Assembly (NCBI GenBank): GCA_029844215.1
Contig: CM056736.1
Location: 60,201,562-60,265,561 of the forward strand
Direction of reading: 5' to 3'
DNA length: 64,000 bases
DNA from: Przewalskia tangutica
Lineage: Eukaryota; Streptophyta; Magnoliopsida; Solanales; Solanaceae
Each line of letters begins with the position of its first letter. Within the stretch, counting starts at the first letter, position 1. Both the position numbers and the translations under genes were made by a program. The notes beneath the pieces were generated by a model. The model did not search any database, had not been told where the DNA came from, and saw nothing but the letters and a program-made list of their open reading frames with translations. Of this stretch, positions 24,042 to 35,579 are shown in pieces.

Positions 24042-24348
24042 CCAGTGTCGAGTTATGACGACACTGAGCTACCATGGTCAAACATCAAGGCGGGCTAATG
24101 CAGACTTAAAATTTGTTCCAGTGTCGAGTTATGACGACACTGGATCGATGTGATGTTAAAATAAAATAAAAAATAAAAAAATAAAAAAATAAAAAATAAA
24201 ATAAACTGGCTTGAACTTAGGGGTGTACCGGTATCGACTTATGATGACGTTGGGCTTATTGGTGTGGCGGGATGTTAAGAAACGACTGACAAATGGGCTG
24301 ACACAAAAATTAAAATTTGTCCCAGTATCGAGTTATGACGATGCTGGG
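24042..24348. repeat. Stem-loop modules in D 3' region (4 copies)
   Basis: CCAGTGTCG and CGACACTGG flank AGTTATGA, a 9-bp stem with an 8-base loop, at 24,118-24,143. Close variants stand at 24,042-24,066, about 24,228-24,253 and 24,322-24,347. Spacing is about 75-110 bp. Inverted relatives fill the E pieces at 19,920-20,327 and 41,402-41,600. Confidence 0.8.
24157..24206 (+). repeat. (AAAAAT)n-type A-rich microsatellite
   Basis: A run of AAAATAAAAAA-type units interrupts the stem-loop module series. It may be the tail of a small retroposed insertion, but no head was found. Confidence 0.8.
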
Positions 24349-24456
24349 TTATGGGAGAGTGCGATGCCGCTTCTGCCTTTTGTTGGGAAGACTGGCCCCC
24401 CAACAAATTGCCCCGGTTCATTGTAAGAGAAAAATCCACGTGCTCCTACATGCTAA

Positions 24457-25459
24457 AGCTCAAGAAAAAGTTAGTGCATAACTGTCAAGACAAAGATGAT
24501 AAAGCATGAATATATAAGCAATATGATTCTGAGAGTAGAGATGTTATCCTGGGTTGCGTGTTGGCGATGCTGTTGACGGTGTCCTTGTGTTAATGTGATA
24601 TTGCCAATGCTGAGGTGTCATCCTTGCGTAGACGCGCTGCCACTGCGAATGCGGATATGTCGTCCTTGCTGCAACTGCTCATTTAGATTGAAGCTATGTA
24701 GACTAAAGCTCCAGAAAATATTAGTGCGTAACTGCTAAGACAAAATAATAAAACATGAATATATAAGAAATGCAATTCTAAGAGTAGAGAAATCGTCCCT
24801 GCGCAGATGTGATATGTTGATGACGTCGTCTTTGGACGTGGCATCATTTTCGGACGGGCGTCGTTTCGAACTTGGCGTCGTTTTCAGCCTTGGCGTCATT
24901 TGAGGACATAGCGTCGTTTGCGGAAATGACGTCATTTTCGAACTTGACATCATTTTCGGACTTGACGTCATTTTCGGACATGGCGTCGTTTTTGGACTTG
25001 GCATCGTTTTCAGACCTGGCGTCATTTTCAGACCTGGCGTCGTTTTCAGACATGACGTCATTTTCAGACTTTGCGTCATTTTTGGACGTGGCGTCGTTTT
25101 CGGATATGGCGTCGTTTTCGGACTTGGCGTCTTTTTCGGGCGTGGAGTCATTTTCGCACGTGGCGTCGTTTTTCAGACTTGCCGTCGTTTTCAGACTTTT
25201 TGTCATTTTCGGACTTTTCATCATTTTCGGACTTAGCGCTGTGGTGTCGTTTTCGGACATACTGTTGATGGTATCATTTTCTGATGTGATGTTGATAAAG
25301 ACATTCATTTGTGTCAACAATGCTGATGAAGGTGTCATTGCGTTGATGCTCCTGCTTTTGTAAATTAATGCTTCTGCAAGCCAAGCTTAAGAAAATATTA
25401 TTGTATAACTGTTAAAACAAAGTGATAAGTATATGAAAATGTAGTTCTGCGAGTAGAGA
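24457..25459 (+). repeat. Higher-order repeat: three 75-85-bp units separated by minisatellite blocks
   Basis: A segment with AAGCTCAAGAAAAAG, GCATAACTGTCAAGACAA, GAATATATAAG and GAGAGTAGAGA occurs at 24,457-24,541, 24,708-24,790 and 25,385-25,459. Each copy is followed by a block of short repeats with ATGTCGTCCTTGC-like cores or the 18-bp array. An inverted copy is in E near 5,540-5,595. Confidence 0.75.
24821..25260 (+). repeat. 18-bp minisatellite with TGACGTCA sites
   Basis: About 24 units of the form TGGCGTCATTTTCAGACC repeat with a strict 18-bp period and scattered substitutions. Because 18 is divisible by three and units lack stops, several frames on both strands stay open for 100-160 codons. 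Full TGACGTCA palindromes are at 24,927-24,934, 24,963-24,970 and 25,053-25,060. Confidence 0.92.
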
Positions 25460-25950
25460 TGTCGTCCCTGTGTGATATGCAGAGTGTCGTGACTGCTGAG
25501 ATGTTGTCATTGCACGAACATACTAAATGTTGCGACCGCTGAGATGTCATTGCTTATTGTGTTTGTGATCCGTATAACCGAAGTGTGACTCTATGACCGA
25601 GCTGATGTGATGGACCTGATTGTTGTTGCATTTTCTGCTTCTGTTATGAAGAACATGCACTCAAAGAAACTTGTGAGTTTTGGGGGGGCGGTTGATTCGC
25701 ATTGACTTTGTAGCTTTGATTCTTGATGCTCAGACGCCTGCCTTGTTTGGACTCATAACCCCTGCCTGATTTCCTGCCTTGACTAGCTGTTAACGAAAAT
25801 ATTTATCGTTTGTGACAAAGTGTGTATTTTAATAAAAGTTTTTATCGGATTATCCAAAATTGTCCCCGTTTTGAACGAGTCTTGTAGGGGATTGTTTGTC
25901 TATACTACCAAAATGGTGTATTTTGTTATTGCAAAGCAAGTGGAGAAAAA
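25261..25950. other. Element D internal, non-coding
   Basis: Apart from the third higher-order unit and a short block of ATGTCGTCC-type repeats (25,460-25,560), nothing recognisable is seen. A G run (TGGGGGGGCGG) is at 25,680-25,691. Confidence 0.5.
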
Positions 25951-26130
25951 TTTCTAATGGTGTGACCGAAGCCGATTTAGGCCGCCTACTACCCCAATGA
26001 GGGAATCAGGTCATGACGTAGTTCATTACAAGCGAAATTGGGTAAAGCTAAAATTTCTAAATGTGGGACCGAAGCCGATATGGCCGCCTACGTATCCGCC
26101 AAGGGAATCAGGTCATGACGTAGTTCAAAT
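25951..26130. repeat. 103-bp tandem duplication in D internal region
   Basis: Units start TTTCTAA at 25,951 and 26,054. Each contains ACCGAAGCCGAT, GGCCGCCTAC and GGGAATCAGGTCATGACG, a sequence block familiar from Tat-type elements. On the minus strand it lies downstream of gag, where the gag-pol junction would be in a complete element. Confidence 0.75.
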
Positions 26131-26379
26131 TACAAATAAAGGGCGAAAATATATTAGACTAACTATTTTTTTTAGATTCTCAAAGGGCCAAGGTAGGGGC
26201 ACAAGTCCACGTGTTCAAAATGTCCTCTTGCTCTGCATCTTCAATGACTGGGTTTTCAACAGGATCATCCCTTGCAGCACATAACTAGATAAATGACTTA
26301 TTCAGCGGTTGAACAATCTCCAGCAAGGAGCATCTCCTTTTCTTTGGCGATTGGTTGATGATTCAACTCTCTTCCCTTT

Positions 26380-28221
26380 TCAGATTGCCATAATAGTCTC
26401 TTTCAGGCTGTTTTCTTCAGAAATCATGTCCACGTGGGCATCTTCATAACCAGAGAAAGGGTTATTGTTTACATTGAGAGGAGCATCTTTCAGTTGGATG
26501 ACTCCCTCTTTGATTAACTCTTCTATTCTATCCTTGAGTGTATAACAATTTTCAACGTCGTGTCCTTCGGCACCGGAATGGTATGCACAATATTTAGTTT
26601 TATCGTGCCCTCTGGAAGTAGGTCTGGGGGTATTTATAGGAATTGGTTGGAGTATTCCTGCGACTTTCAGCTTCTCATATACTTGGGCTAGAGATTCGGC
26701 CAAAGGTGTATAGGTTTTGGTTGGCTTTCTTTCGATATTTATGCGGGGTTTGGGTCCGTTTGGTGTACGGGTTCGTGACTGTGGTGAGTATGAGGGATTT
26801 GGATATGCTGGTTGGGTATGATAAACATGGTATGGGGTAGTGCAATGCTGATAATATGGTTGTGGATTTTGGGAGTTTTGGTTATAGTAAGAAAGTGGTG
26901 GGCTTTGATACACTGGTAGTTGTTCTGGCCTATGCTCCTGAATGACCATGATAGAGGGTGATGCATCTCTTTTCCTCTGTGAGGTACCTTCGATGGAATC
27001 TGACTGCATTGTTCTGCTAGTTGCTTGTAAGGCTGCCAGGTTTGTAATCCTGCCTATTTTAATACCTTTCTCCACAAAGTCGCCCATTCTTACTGCTTCT
27101 GTGAAACTTCACCCAATTACACTGATCATCCTTTCATAATACGTCGCGTCCTTTAAGGACTGCACAAACAGGGTGGTCATTTCGTTCTCTGCCATTGGAA
27201 GTTGGACCTTTGCTGCTTCTGACCTCCATCTCATGGCGTATTCCCTGAAAGTTTCTGTGAATTCTTTTCCAGCTTCATCAGATAAAATATATCTGGGAAA
27301 GTGTCAGTGTTGAATCTGAATGTATCCATGAAATCATGCGCCATGGCATTCCAACTGCTCCACTTTCGAGGGTCTTGGCATGTGTACCAATCCAGTGCCT
27401 CACCAGTTAGACTCCTAATGAATAGTTTCATGATGATTGCTTGGTCTTTTCCAACTCCAATCAATTTATCGTAGTATGACCTTAGATGAGCGCGGGGTTC
27501 CATCGAACATGTCAAATTTGGGCACCTTGTACCTCACAGGTAGTTCAACGTCGGGATGCATATATAAATCTTTATATTCTAACCCTTCATCCTCCTTGTT
27601 TATCAGAATGCTTTTGAATGCCTCTTTCAGGCTACAAATTTCTCTTGCCACATTTTCATCGGCTCTAGATTGGTTATGCCTCTCCACTTTCTCGTATCGA
27701 TCTGTCTCTTGAGAAAACATGGGCATAATAAATGGATGGGTTTCAGTTGGATGTGGCAATGACCCATACTGTTTATTAGGACTGACGATGCGAGTCGTCT
27801 GCTTGTATTGGATGGCTTGGCGATTTGGACTGAGTGGGGTAATATAAGTAAGTGCAGTTTGGGATATGTATGTAATGAATAGTTCATTTTGGAGGTTGGC
27901 TTGCAAATTGATTGGGCGAGTGGCAGTTTGGCGTGAGACGGTATGTTGCGGCCTTTGTGGGAAGTTTTGGGGAAGTAGAGGTGGAAATGCCTGTGGCACG
28001 GTTGTATCTGTCTTTTTTTCTTGGAGTGGTGCATTTAAACTAATGGACATGTTTGTAAGATTTCGGAGCCTCTCCATTTCGGCTTGCATGGTTTCCATTT
28101 GCTGCAATAATTTGGCGAGGTGTTGATCAGTGGTGTTTCCCCTTTCCGAGACCTCTGCTTCTCCTACAGGAACAGAGATTAGTCCTAGACCGGTTTGTTC
28201 TGATGCCTCTGAATTAGTCAT
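26380..28221 (-). pseudogene. Element D gag (Tat/Ogre type), broken
   Basis: Gag forms the retrotransposon particle and packages its RNA. The start is the ATG at 28,221 (MTNSEASEQTG), followed by a coiled-coil-like stretch rich in Q, E and M. Then come KFDMFDGT, EPRAHLRSYYDKL, LFIRSLTGEALDWY, FMDTFRFNTDT and, in the last frame, MGDFVEKGIKIGRITNL, all typical of the Tat gag core. Near the end YCAYHSGAEGHDVENC has the zinc-knuckle-like C/H/H/C arrangement, followed by LKDRIEELIKEGVI. Reading requires frame changes near 27,500 and 27,260, and there is a TGA near 27,105. Length (about 614 codons) is near normal. No pol follows. Confidence 0.88.
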
Positions 28222-29201
28222 TTTATTGAATGATCGTGCTTCTACTTCTATTTTGTGGAGGTGTTCTACCAGTCAACGCGAATCAACCTTTGGGGGAATA
28301 AGCTAGGTAAAAAAAATAATCCCTTAACAAATGAAGCAAACCAAGTTAGTATAATGTGCAAAGAGTTGCAAGTAACACACAATAATAAGCAAATTGCAAA
28401 TCAGGCGCGTGCTCTAACATGTTTGGGACCTCTTTTATGCCAGAGGTAGACCTAAACGCCACATATACAAGACTATGACAAACGGGTCCAAACCATGAGA
28501 TGCTTTGGGTTGAGAAGTAAAACTGAAGTTTATAATAACAAAATAAGCCTAAGACTAAATTATGCTTATAGTCATGTTACAATAGTCATGATACAAATGC
28601 AAAAAATGAATTTACGTTTCCCGACTTTGGCATGTCACTTTTGGCTTGGATCCATTTATTATGATCATGCAACACATAATATGATGTTGGGCCGTTGGGT
28701 TGTGACACCCGTTGACCATTTTAGTGTTTTCCTAATTGTGGTGTCGATACTAGGGACCGACCCACCTAAGGTAAATGCATGCATGTCTTAATATAAAAGG
28801 GTGGTATAGCTCTATCCTAAGTTTCTAAGATTTGGCTTACTAGACGCAAGGTTCCCGAGCGGACAACTCGAGTGAGAAGGCTACACGGCTGATCAGACGA
28901 ACCAATCTAACTCCGCGCAGGCGCCAACTTTCCTAAAATTTTGGTATTTTGAAAGAAATTTACGGGTGCGCGAAGCACATCAGTGCGTGAGCGTGTGATT
29001 GTGTGAATTTTCAAGAGTGGAAGAAATATGAGCGGAATGCCAGTTTAAGGAAAGCAGTAAAAGTAAATAGCAATTAAAACAGTTAAACATACAAAATTAA
29101 AGCAAGCAATTTTAAGGTAAATAAAAGCAATAAAGCCAAACAATAATAAACCTAGATTTGTTATGGTCAAGAACCTGTTTCCCCAACGGAGTCGCCATTT
29201 C
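28222..29201 (-). other. Element D leader with primer binding site
   Basis: This is the untranslated part between the 5' LTR and gag, about 980 bp. The minus strand opens GAAATGGCGACTCCGTTGG right after the LTR end GGCGTGACA. No open frame of interest is seen. Confidence 0.65.
29177..29197 (-). promoter_or_regulatory. Element D primer binding site (tRNA-Arg-like)
   Basis: The minus strand reads TGGCGACTCCGTTGGGGA, starting 4 bases after the LTR. TGGCGAC(T)CC sites are those of Tat/Ogre elements, which use tRNA-Arg; the assignment is from family knowledge. Confidence 0.75.
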
Positions 29202-31361
29202 TGTCACGCCTTTTTTTCGACCGCGACATTATTCAACGAATCCTGCTTAAAGTTAGAAAATAAAATAAAAAATGCTAAAAGGTGTTAAAATGCTAAAAGG
29301 GTTGTTAAAGGGTAAGGGTTTGCGGAGTCGCCACCTAATTAGTTTGGGTGAATTAGGACACCTAAATGTTAACTAGGTTAAATTCAACATTAACTCCATT
29401 TTAATGGTCTGCAAAACTGTGTGAGATTCTGGGTAAGAGTTCTTTATTAATCTAGAAGGAAGGGGTTAGGCACCCTCTAAGATCCGCTAACTTGCGGTTG
29501 TCCGTCCAAACCTAGGTTAATTATTATGTTAAGGAAATGCATGTTTAGAAAGTATTTAAGTAAAATGTGTTGCAAGTGTTTTAAAAAAAAAGGTGCATTT
29601 TGATAACAAAAAAAGGATTTATAAGACTTATCGTATACCTGTAAAGTTAGTCTTTTGGATGAAAGCATGCATTTGTAAAGCATTATAAAATACATATGAA
29701 ATGAAGAGTATGCATTTATATTCAAAGTTGATTTATTTATTAAAGGTATGCGTTTACTTGCAATTTATTTATATATATGTGGCGTAATGCAAAAGAGATT
29801 TATTATTATTTTTGCAAATGTTTAGACATGCATGCCAAGCCCTAAGATAAGTAATTAGAAGTGCATTTCTGATTTTTAAAACTACCCACCCAATTTATTT
29901 ATTCAAAGGCTAATTATTATATGTCTCCTATTAATTATAAAGTTAGATAATAAATTGCAAATAACAAAATAAAGACACGAATGAGGCAAGAAGATTAAGA
30001 GAGTAAAAGGAGTTAAGATGGATGACGACGTCATCTTGTCCTATTTTGTCTTAGGAGTGCTGAGGCGGAAATATGAATGCGGATGCACATAGATGCGAGT
30101 CTTTATTTTTTGTAGCTCATGACGAGTCTCACCATGAGACTCTACATTTTTGCTCCGGTGCATTTCATGTAAATAAATAAAAGATAAGGATTAGTAACTA
30201 TCCAAATCAGATAATAATGCCAGCAAATGAAATATTCATACGAGATTCAAACATATATGAGACCCATATGATTTTACATGAAATGTTCTATATGCGCGCC
30301 AACATGGTCTTTACTTTTACATGAAATAGAATTAAACTGAGCAATAAGCATAGGAAAATGATCCAACAATGATAGGACTAGTTCAATACACATACAGGGC
30401 TAATATATATATTATTCGACAACTTGGAAGATAGATATAACACAAGACAATTTTAGAAGAGTGTTAACACGAATAGTTTTGGTCACTCAAACATGTAGGG
30501 TGGAGAAGTACAGTGTTAGTATTCCTCAAATGACTAAGCCGAGCCAAGTGATTTTGGGTATTAAAACACACACAGAACATGATGATATAAATCATTAACT
30601 CTCATTTATGACTCTAAACTGAGTACACTGAAACTAATCAGTGTGCGATTTACATTCAAGGTTCAAACTGGACCTGCAACATGAGTGGGAATCATGGTCA
30701 TACAAAAATAGGACGACAACACTTATGGCTTCCAACGGATTTTAGATCAGATGGTAATACCATTTAGGAAGGGAAAAACAACTTCAGCAGACATGGTATG
30801 GCAAGATTGGAGCTCAAATAAAAAAAAAACAGATCACCAAGCCGGATTATAGCAACTCTGACCATTGAGACATGTTGAATATTTATTTATAACCCACATC
30901 ACAGCCATATTGTACATAGCAGTAAGCAGGTTTTAACTTCAGATGACTATGTCCTTCATGCTTGATCTAGTCCCTAGGCTGATTTCATGATTTAAACTAA
31001 CCTTATACTTGACATCTTTCAACCACATTGCACAAAGTCAGCAACCACCTTTAAATACTAAGAAGTCAATGAGCAACTTCAGCTGGTCCTCTGCCTATAA
31101 CTCGCAAAAGATCATTTAATGGACATCAGTAACTCTCATAAACTCGAACCATCACCAACCTATTCGACAAATGTTGGTGAAACAAATTAACAATCGCAAT
31201 CATCAATATTAATAACAATTAATATTAACTGGACAGATTTCGCAATAAGTTTAATACACTTAAGTAGTCGCATAAACACGTATCATACACACAAATAGCA
31301 AATGAAATCTAAGACAGAAAGGGTGATAGATTTACCTTCTCCGGACATCGAACAGAGACAG
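29202..31361 (-). repeat. Element D 5' LTR, part 1
   Basis: It matches 20,328 to about 22,476 of the other LTR and is cut at 31,361 by Gy3. The rest is at 39,967-41,401. Confidence 0.9.
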
Positions 31362-34300
31362 TGTCACGACCCGATCCCGGGCCCGTGACTGGTGCCTTAT
31401 CCCGGGCACCCTAGTGATACAACATCAGAGAAAATCAGCGGAAATAAAAACATAAACATGAATTAAGAGACAAGATAAATAAACAGGCCAACCAAAACAG
31501 TTGCCTTCATCATATATACATAAATACCAACAGCTTATCCTTTTTTTACAAACCACACGCCCAGCGGTGCTCTGCACCTCTAAGATTTTTACAACAACTA
31601 TGACGGGACAGGGCCCCGCCATACCCTTGAATGTATAAGAATCTACAGACTCAGGGTAACATACCAAAAGATAAGCCTCCGAAGAAATGGGGCTTCCCGA
31701 CACGCTGAACTGTGATCCTATGAGCGAGGATCCACGGCCGATGTACTTCCACCTGCGGCATGACGCGGCCCGAAGGAGGTCGATAACAGTACCAAGTATG
31801 TGAAATCAGAAAATCAGAATGAAATCATAATAGTCTATATAAAGCGGGAGACATGTATGATAACGGATGAAATACGTGACTTCGCCATCTCGCGGGACTC
31901 GGTGTAATATCGGATGAAATACGTGACTTGCCATCTCGTGGGACTCGGTGTAATATCAGATGAAATACGTGACCCTGCCCATCTCGTGGGACTCGGTGTA
32001 ATATCAGATGAAATACGTGACCCTGCCCATCTCGTGGGACTCGGTGTAATATCAGATGAAATACGTGACCCTGCCCATCTCGTGGGACTCGTGTATAATC
32101 GCTCATAACAAATCAACCTACCCATCGAGAGATGCGGGTACGTAAATACAACAAAGGCTATCACAACAAGCATAGCTTCACAACAACAAGCATAGGCAAG
32201 CTTCACAACAACAAGCATAGGCAAGTTATACACAACTCAAAGTACTTTCATTTTATGCCAAAGTCTGGGTTTTAACCCTAAAGTACTACGTACGTTAAAT
32301 TCCTTTTAAAGATCCATTTCTTTTACGAAGGTCACCCGATACCCGTAGTATAAAATAGAGTGACTAACATTGTTAAGTAAACCAAAATGCTTTCCTTTGT
32401 AAAATCAAGTAACAACCTTATTTTCCAAACGTTCAAGTTTGCCTAATTTCAAAAGCTCAAGTTTCTCTTTTTAGAAAAGGTTTCGTAGTTCATAGTTTTA
32501 AATCCTTTAAAACATAATTCTCCTTTAAACGTTTTGAGAAACATATGTCTTATATGTGAGTAGGTTATTCTTGTTTATAATCAATCTTATTAAGCAGCCA
32601 TGATCTAGGAAATGTAATATCATTTTGTCTTATCTTAGCTTCTATGCAGATGGAGGTTTCTACTGGTTTTAATACCATACTTCATTATTCAATACATTTT
32701 CCTTTATTAACGCTGCAGTGGTTTGTCGATACTCATTCTGATTTCCAAAATCAGTAAAACATTATTCATATCAATACTATTAAGTCAAGTCTCTTATCTT
32801 AAAAAAAAAATCAGTAAACCATTCTTTTTATCCCTCTTAAGACGTTATACCTAACTTCCCATAAAGCTAGTACAACTCTTATGTTTTCAAAGCCAAGTAT
32901 TACTTTTCTTTCAAAAAGGTCTTTTTGAAACACTTCAAGTTCTTTATTACTACACATCAAATCCGTTATAAGTCAAATCAGTTACCCTTTGACACCACAA
33001 AGCATTTTCTTACCTACATAAAGCTGTTATAACCAACTTCCCATAAAGCCGTTATAACACTTTATGTTTCAAACAAATCAAATACATTAAACACATGTAC
33101 GTCTACCGTACTACATAGTTATACACATATCATGCTAGAACAGATAGGAAGAGGTTCACATACCTCGCGACGATTATCGACTAATAGCAAAACGCTCCAA
33201 GTACCTCAAACCGCTTGGCTACTCCTAAGCCAAGTAGATCACGCCATATGTAGTACTTCACCTATAGAGGCCAAGGCGCCTATTAACATCTAGATCTCAA
33301 TGGAGAATATCCTACGAAAATTCGGACCTCCCCACACAACAGAAATCTCTCTCTATCGAGGCTACCAAGCCAACCGAGGGGTTTGCACGCCTAACCTGAC
33401 GTGTACAATTCTACTCACAATAATACTACACAAGTCTCATGTCTGATACCCTATGTAATTCTGATTCGATTCTCTTCTTTAAATTCAGCTTAAGTCGCAA
33501 GACATCGCCGTAAGTATTATTCAGCTTAAGTCAAAAGACATTGCCGCACAACTATGTTCAATTCTATATATAGTATACTTAACTATATACTCCTACAACA
33601 TGTAATTTCCAATTACCACGTATGTTAAGAATGTTTACCTCGATAAGCCCAAAATTATCCGAGTTTATATGTCGATCCCGAGCAAGGTTTAGCTCCTACT
33701 CCGTGCGCTCAACCCGCTCAAACAACCCTTAGAAGTTCTAACCAACTTCTACTTAACACTTCAACCGACTATGAAGGTTTTCCTTAGGGTTTCGTTTTGT
33801 GTGGCTAAAGGAAAGTATAATCGTATTTTTAGGGTTTTTCGTATAAAGGTACTTTGGAAAGTACTACAAGGTATTTGGCTAAAGTATTTTGGGCATTATA
33901 ACAATACTTGTAGAATACATTTCTACCAAGGGGGTAGTATTTCGACTAGCACAACTAGGCTAGGGAGGGGTTCTCGGCTAGAACCACTAGGCGAGGGGTT
34001 TCTCGTGAGGGCCTTCAGAGGGAGAGGGGGGGTGTTTGGACGAGAACAAGGTTGAGGGAGAGGGAGGGATTTTTAACACTTAGAGGAATTTTGGATGAAG
34101 AAGTTCATCAACTTAGAGGGGTATTTATAGGTCAAGCAAAGGCCAACCAATGGCCAAGATTCATCCAAGTGTTAGGCAAGTGTAGGGCTAGGATTAAGCC
34201 ATGTGCACCTTATCCATCTACCACACCAACTTGCACAAATATCCTACCAACTCCTCGACCCTTTGCGTCCACCACTTCCAATTAGAGGTGACAAGTGTCG

Positions 34301-34518
34301 CCCTCTCGTTGGTCCAAATTGTTTCGTCTCTCGGAAAAATCCGCAAAAATAATAAATGACCTAGCCGTATTTTTCCCTTCGCATGTTTAGTAAAACGTTT
34401 CGTCGAAAAACGACTCTTTTCGGCACTTGTGCCCAAATTTCGAATTTGCCAAATCTTTAAGGCTCAAATTTTATACGTACGCCCTCACGTACATACTCTG
34501 GAAATACGGGGTATAACA
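31362..34518 (-). repeat. Gy3 3' LTR
   Basis: It starts TGTCACGACCC and ends GGGGTATAACA. It is near identical to 36,891-39,966 except that it has five rather than three 48-bp units and clustered CAG/CTG differences. The TATA box is at 34,122-34,129 (minus). Confidence 0.92.
31863..32100 (-). repeat. 48-bp tandem repeat, 5 copies, in Gy3 3' LTR
   Basis: Units contain GATGAAATACGTGACCCTG and CATCTCGTGGGACTCGG. The two leftmost copies read CTTCGCC and CTTGCC where the others have CCCTGCCC. The partner LTR has three copies. Confidence 0.9.
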
Positions 34519-34553
34519 TTCTCCCCTCCTTAGAAACATTCATCCCGAATGTT
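34519..34553 (-). promoter_or_regulatory. Gy3 polypurine tract and adjacent hairpin
   Basis: On the minus strand AAGGAGGGGAGAA (34,519-34,531) precedes the LTR. The inverted repeat AACATTC/GAATGTT spans 34,535-34,553. Confidence 0.8.
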
Positions 34554-35579
34554 CCTTCTCAAGATGGATAACGATAAAGTTATTCTAATAAGTTCCACAA
34601 CTGGCCACGAAACACCCGCGTAAATACTTACATCCAAGTCCACGAGGAAACACCTCTAACATCACAAACTTTTGATACCACTTTTGTCACTTTGCCGCGA
34701 GGTTCTAGTGTCACTCCGGCGACCCAACAAATGGTACCGGACTGCATGCGATCCCTGAGGTCCAAAATATACATCCTTCGCACCTTCTCCCTTCACAAGA
34801 AATGATCATATCTATGCTCGCAATACATGCTCGCCTCTACCCTTACTCGTCGTACTCTTCTCGAACACTTGAACTCTTCTAGTATACGTACCACACTTCA
34901 GTTTCCAAAACTTTGGAGTCACTACCTCCAAACTTGGTCATGTTACTAGCCTCGATCTTCCTTAAGGCCACTTCCGGCCTTCACGATCCGCCAGTCGAAC
35001 ATATCCACGAACTCATACGATGGTCATCTAAACTTGGGCCTAGCACCTCGTGACCTACCACCTGGCGGGACCTGCAGTGACCCCACCTCATTCCGCCACG
35101 GGTTGACACGCAACACGCCCTCAACCCGAGCCTCACGCCGACTCTCGTTTCTCGATCCGGAACAACCTTGCTAAATCACATCAGAAAGATACCACTTTCA
35201 TTTACCCAACCTGGACTTATCACACAATACATTTATACGCAAAACCAAGTATTTCAACAAGGACTAACCGTAAAATCTTTTATTCAAGATGACCTTACAT
35301 CTAAGGTCTCAACATGAAATATTCTAAAGTTCACACTTTCCATGCCCCATACATATCCTTTCAACTAGCCAAGCTTTCTAACTCATAACCAACATAACGC
35401 TATCCGAACGTAGCACACAATAATAAGGTCATCATATCATGCATACAAATCTCTAAAGGGTTAAGGATATACTGTATCTACCGCCCACTCTAATCAAAGG
35501 CACATACTGCGCAGGCATAGTATGAAAGCGATGAACACCGCCATCGATCCGTGAGTCGTCATTCTGCTTGCATCCTTCC
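34554..35579 (-). other. Gy3 internal region after gag, non-coding
   Basis: It is collinear with the Gy2 and GyB spacer and includes the degenerate palindrome near 35,095-35,115 (GGGTTGACACGC). No catalytic pol motif was found. I did not recognise an integrase-tail peptide here as clearly as in GyB. Confidence 0.5.

Noticed and set aside
24872..25363. Overlapping open frames of 100-160 codons on both strands (repeats of SFSDLA or SENDA)
   Set aside because: They are a by-product of an 18-bp repeat without stop codons. Several frames are open at once and peptide repeats match the DNA period.
31863..32100. CRISPR-like regular array
   Set aside because: Head-to-tail tandem units with no unique spacers, in a plant LTR, and no cas genes.
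31825..32233. Repetitive peptide frames (SPTRWAGSRISSDIT units), also at 37,175-37,531
   Set aside because: Products of the 48-bp tandem repeat inside an LTR, in more than one frame.
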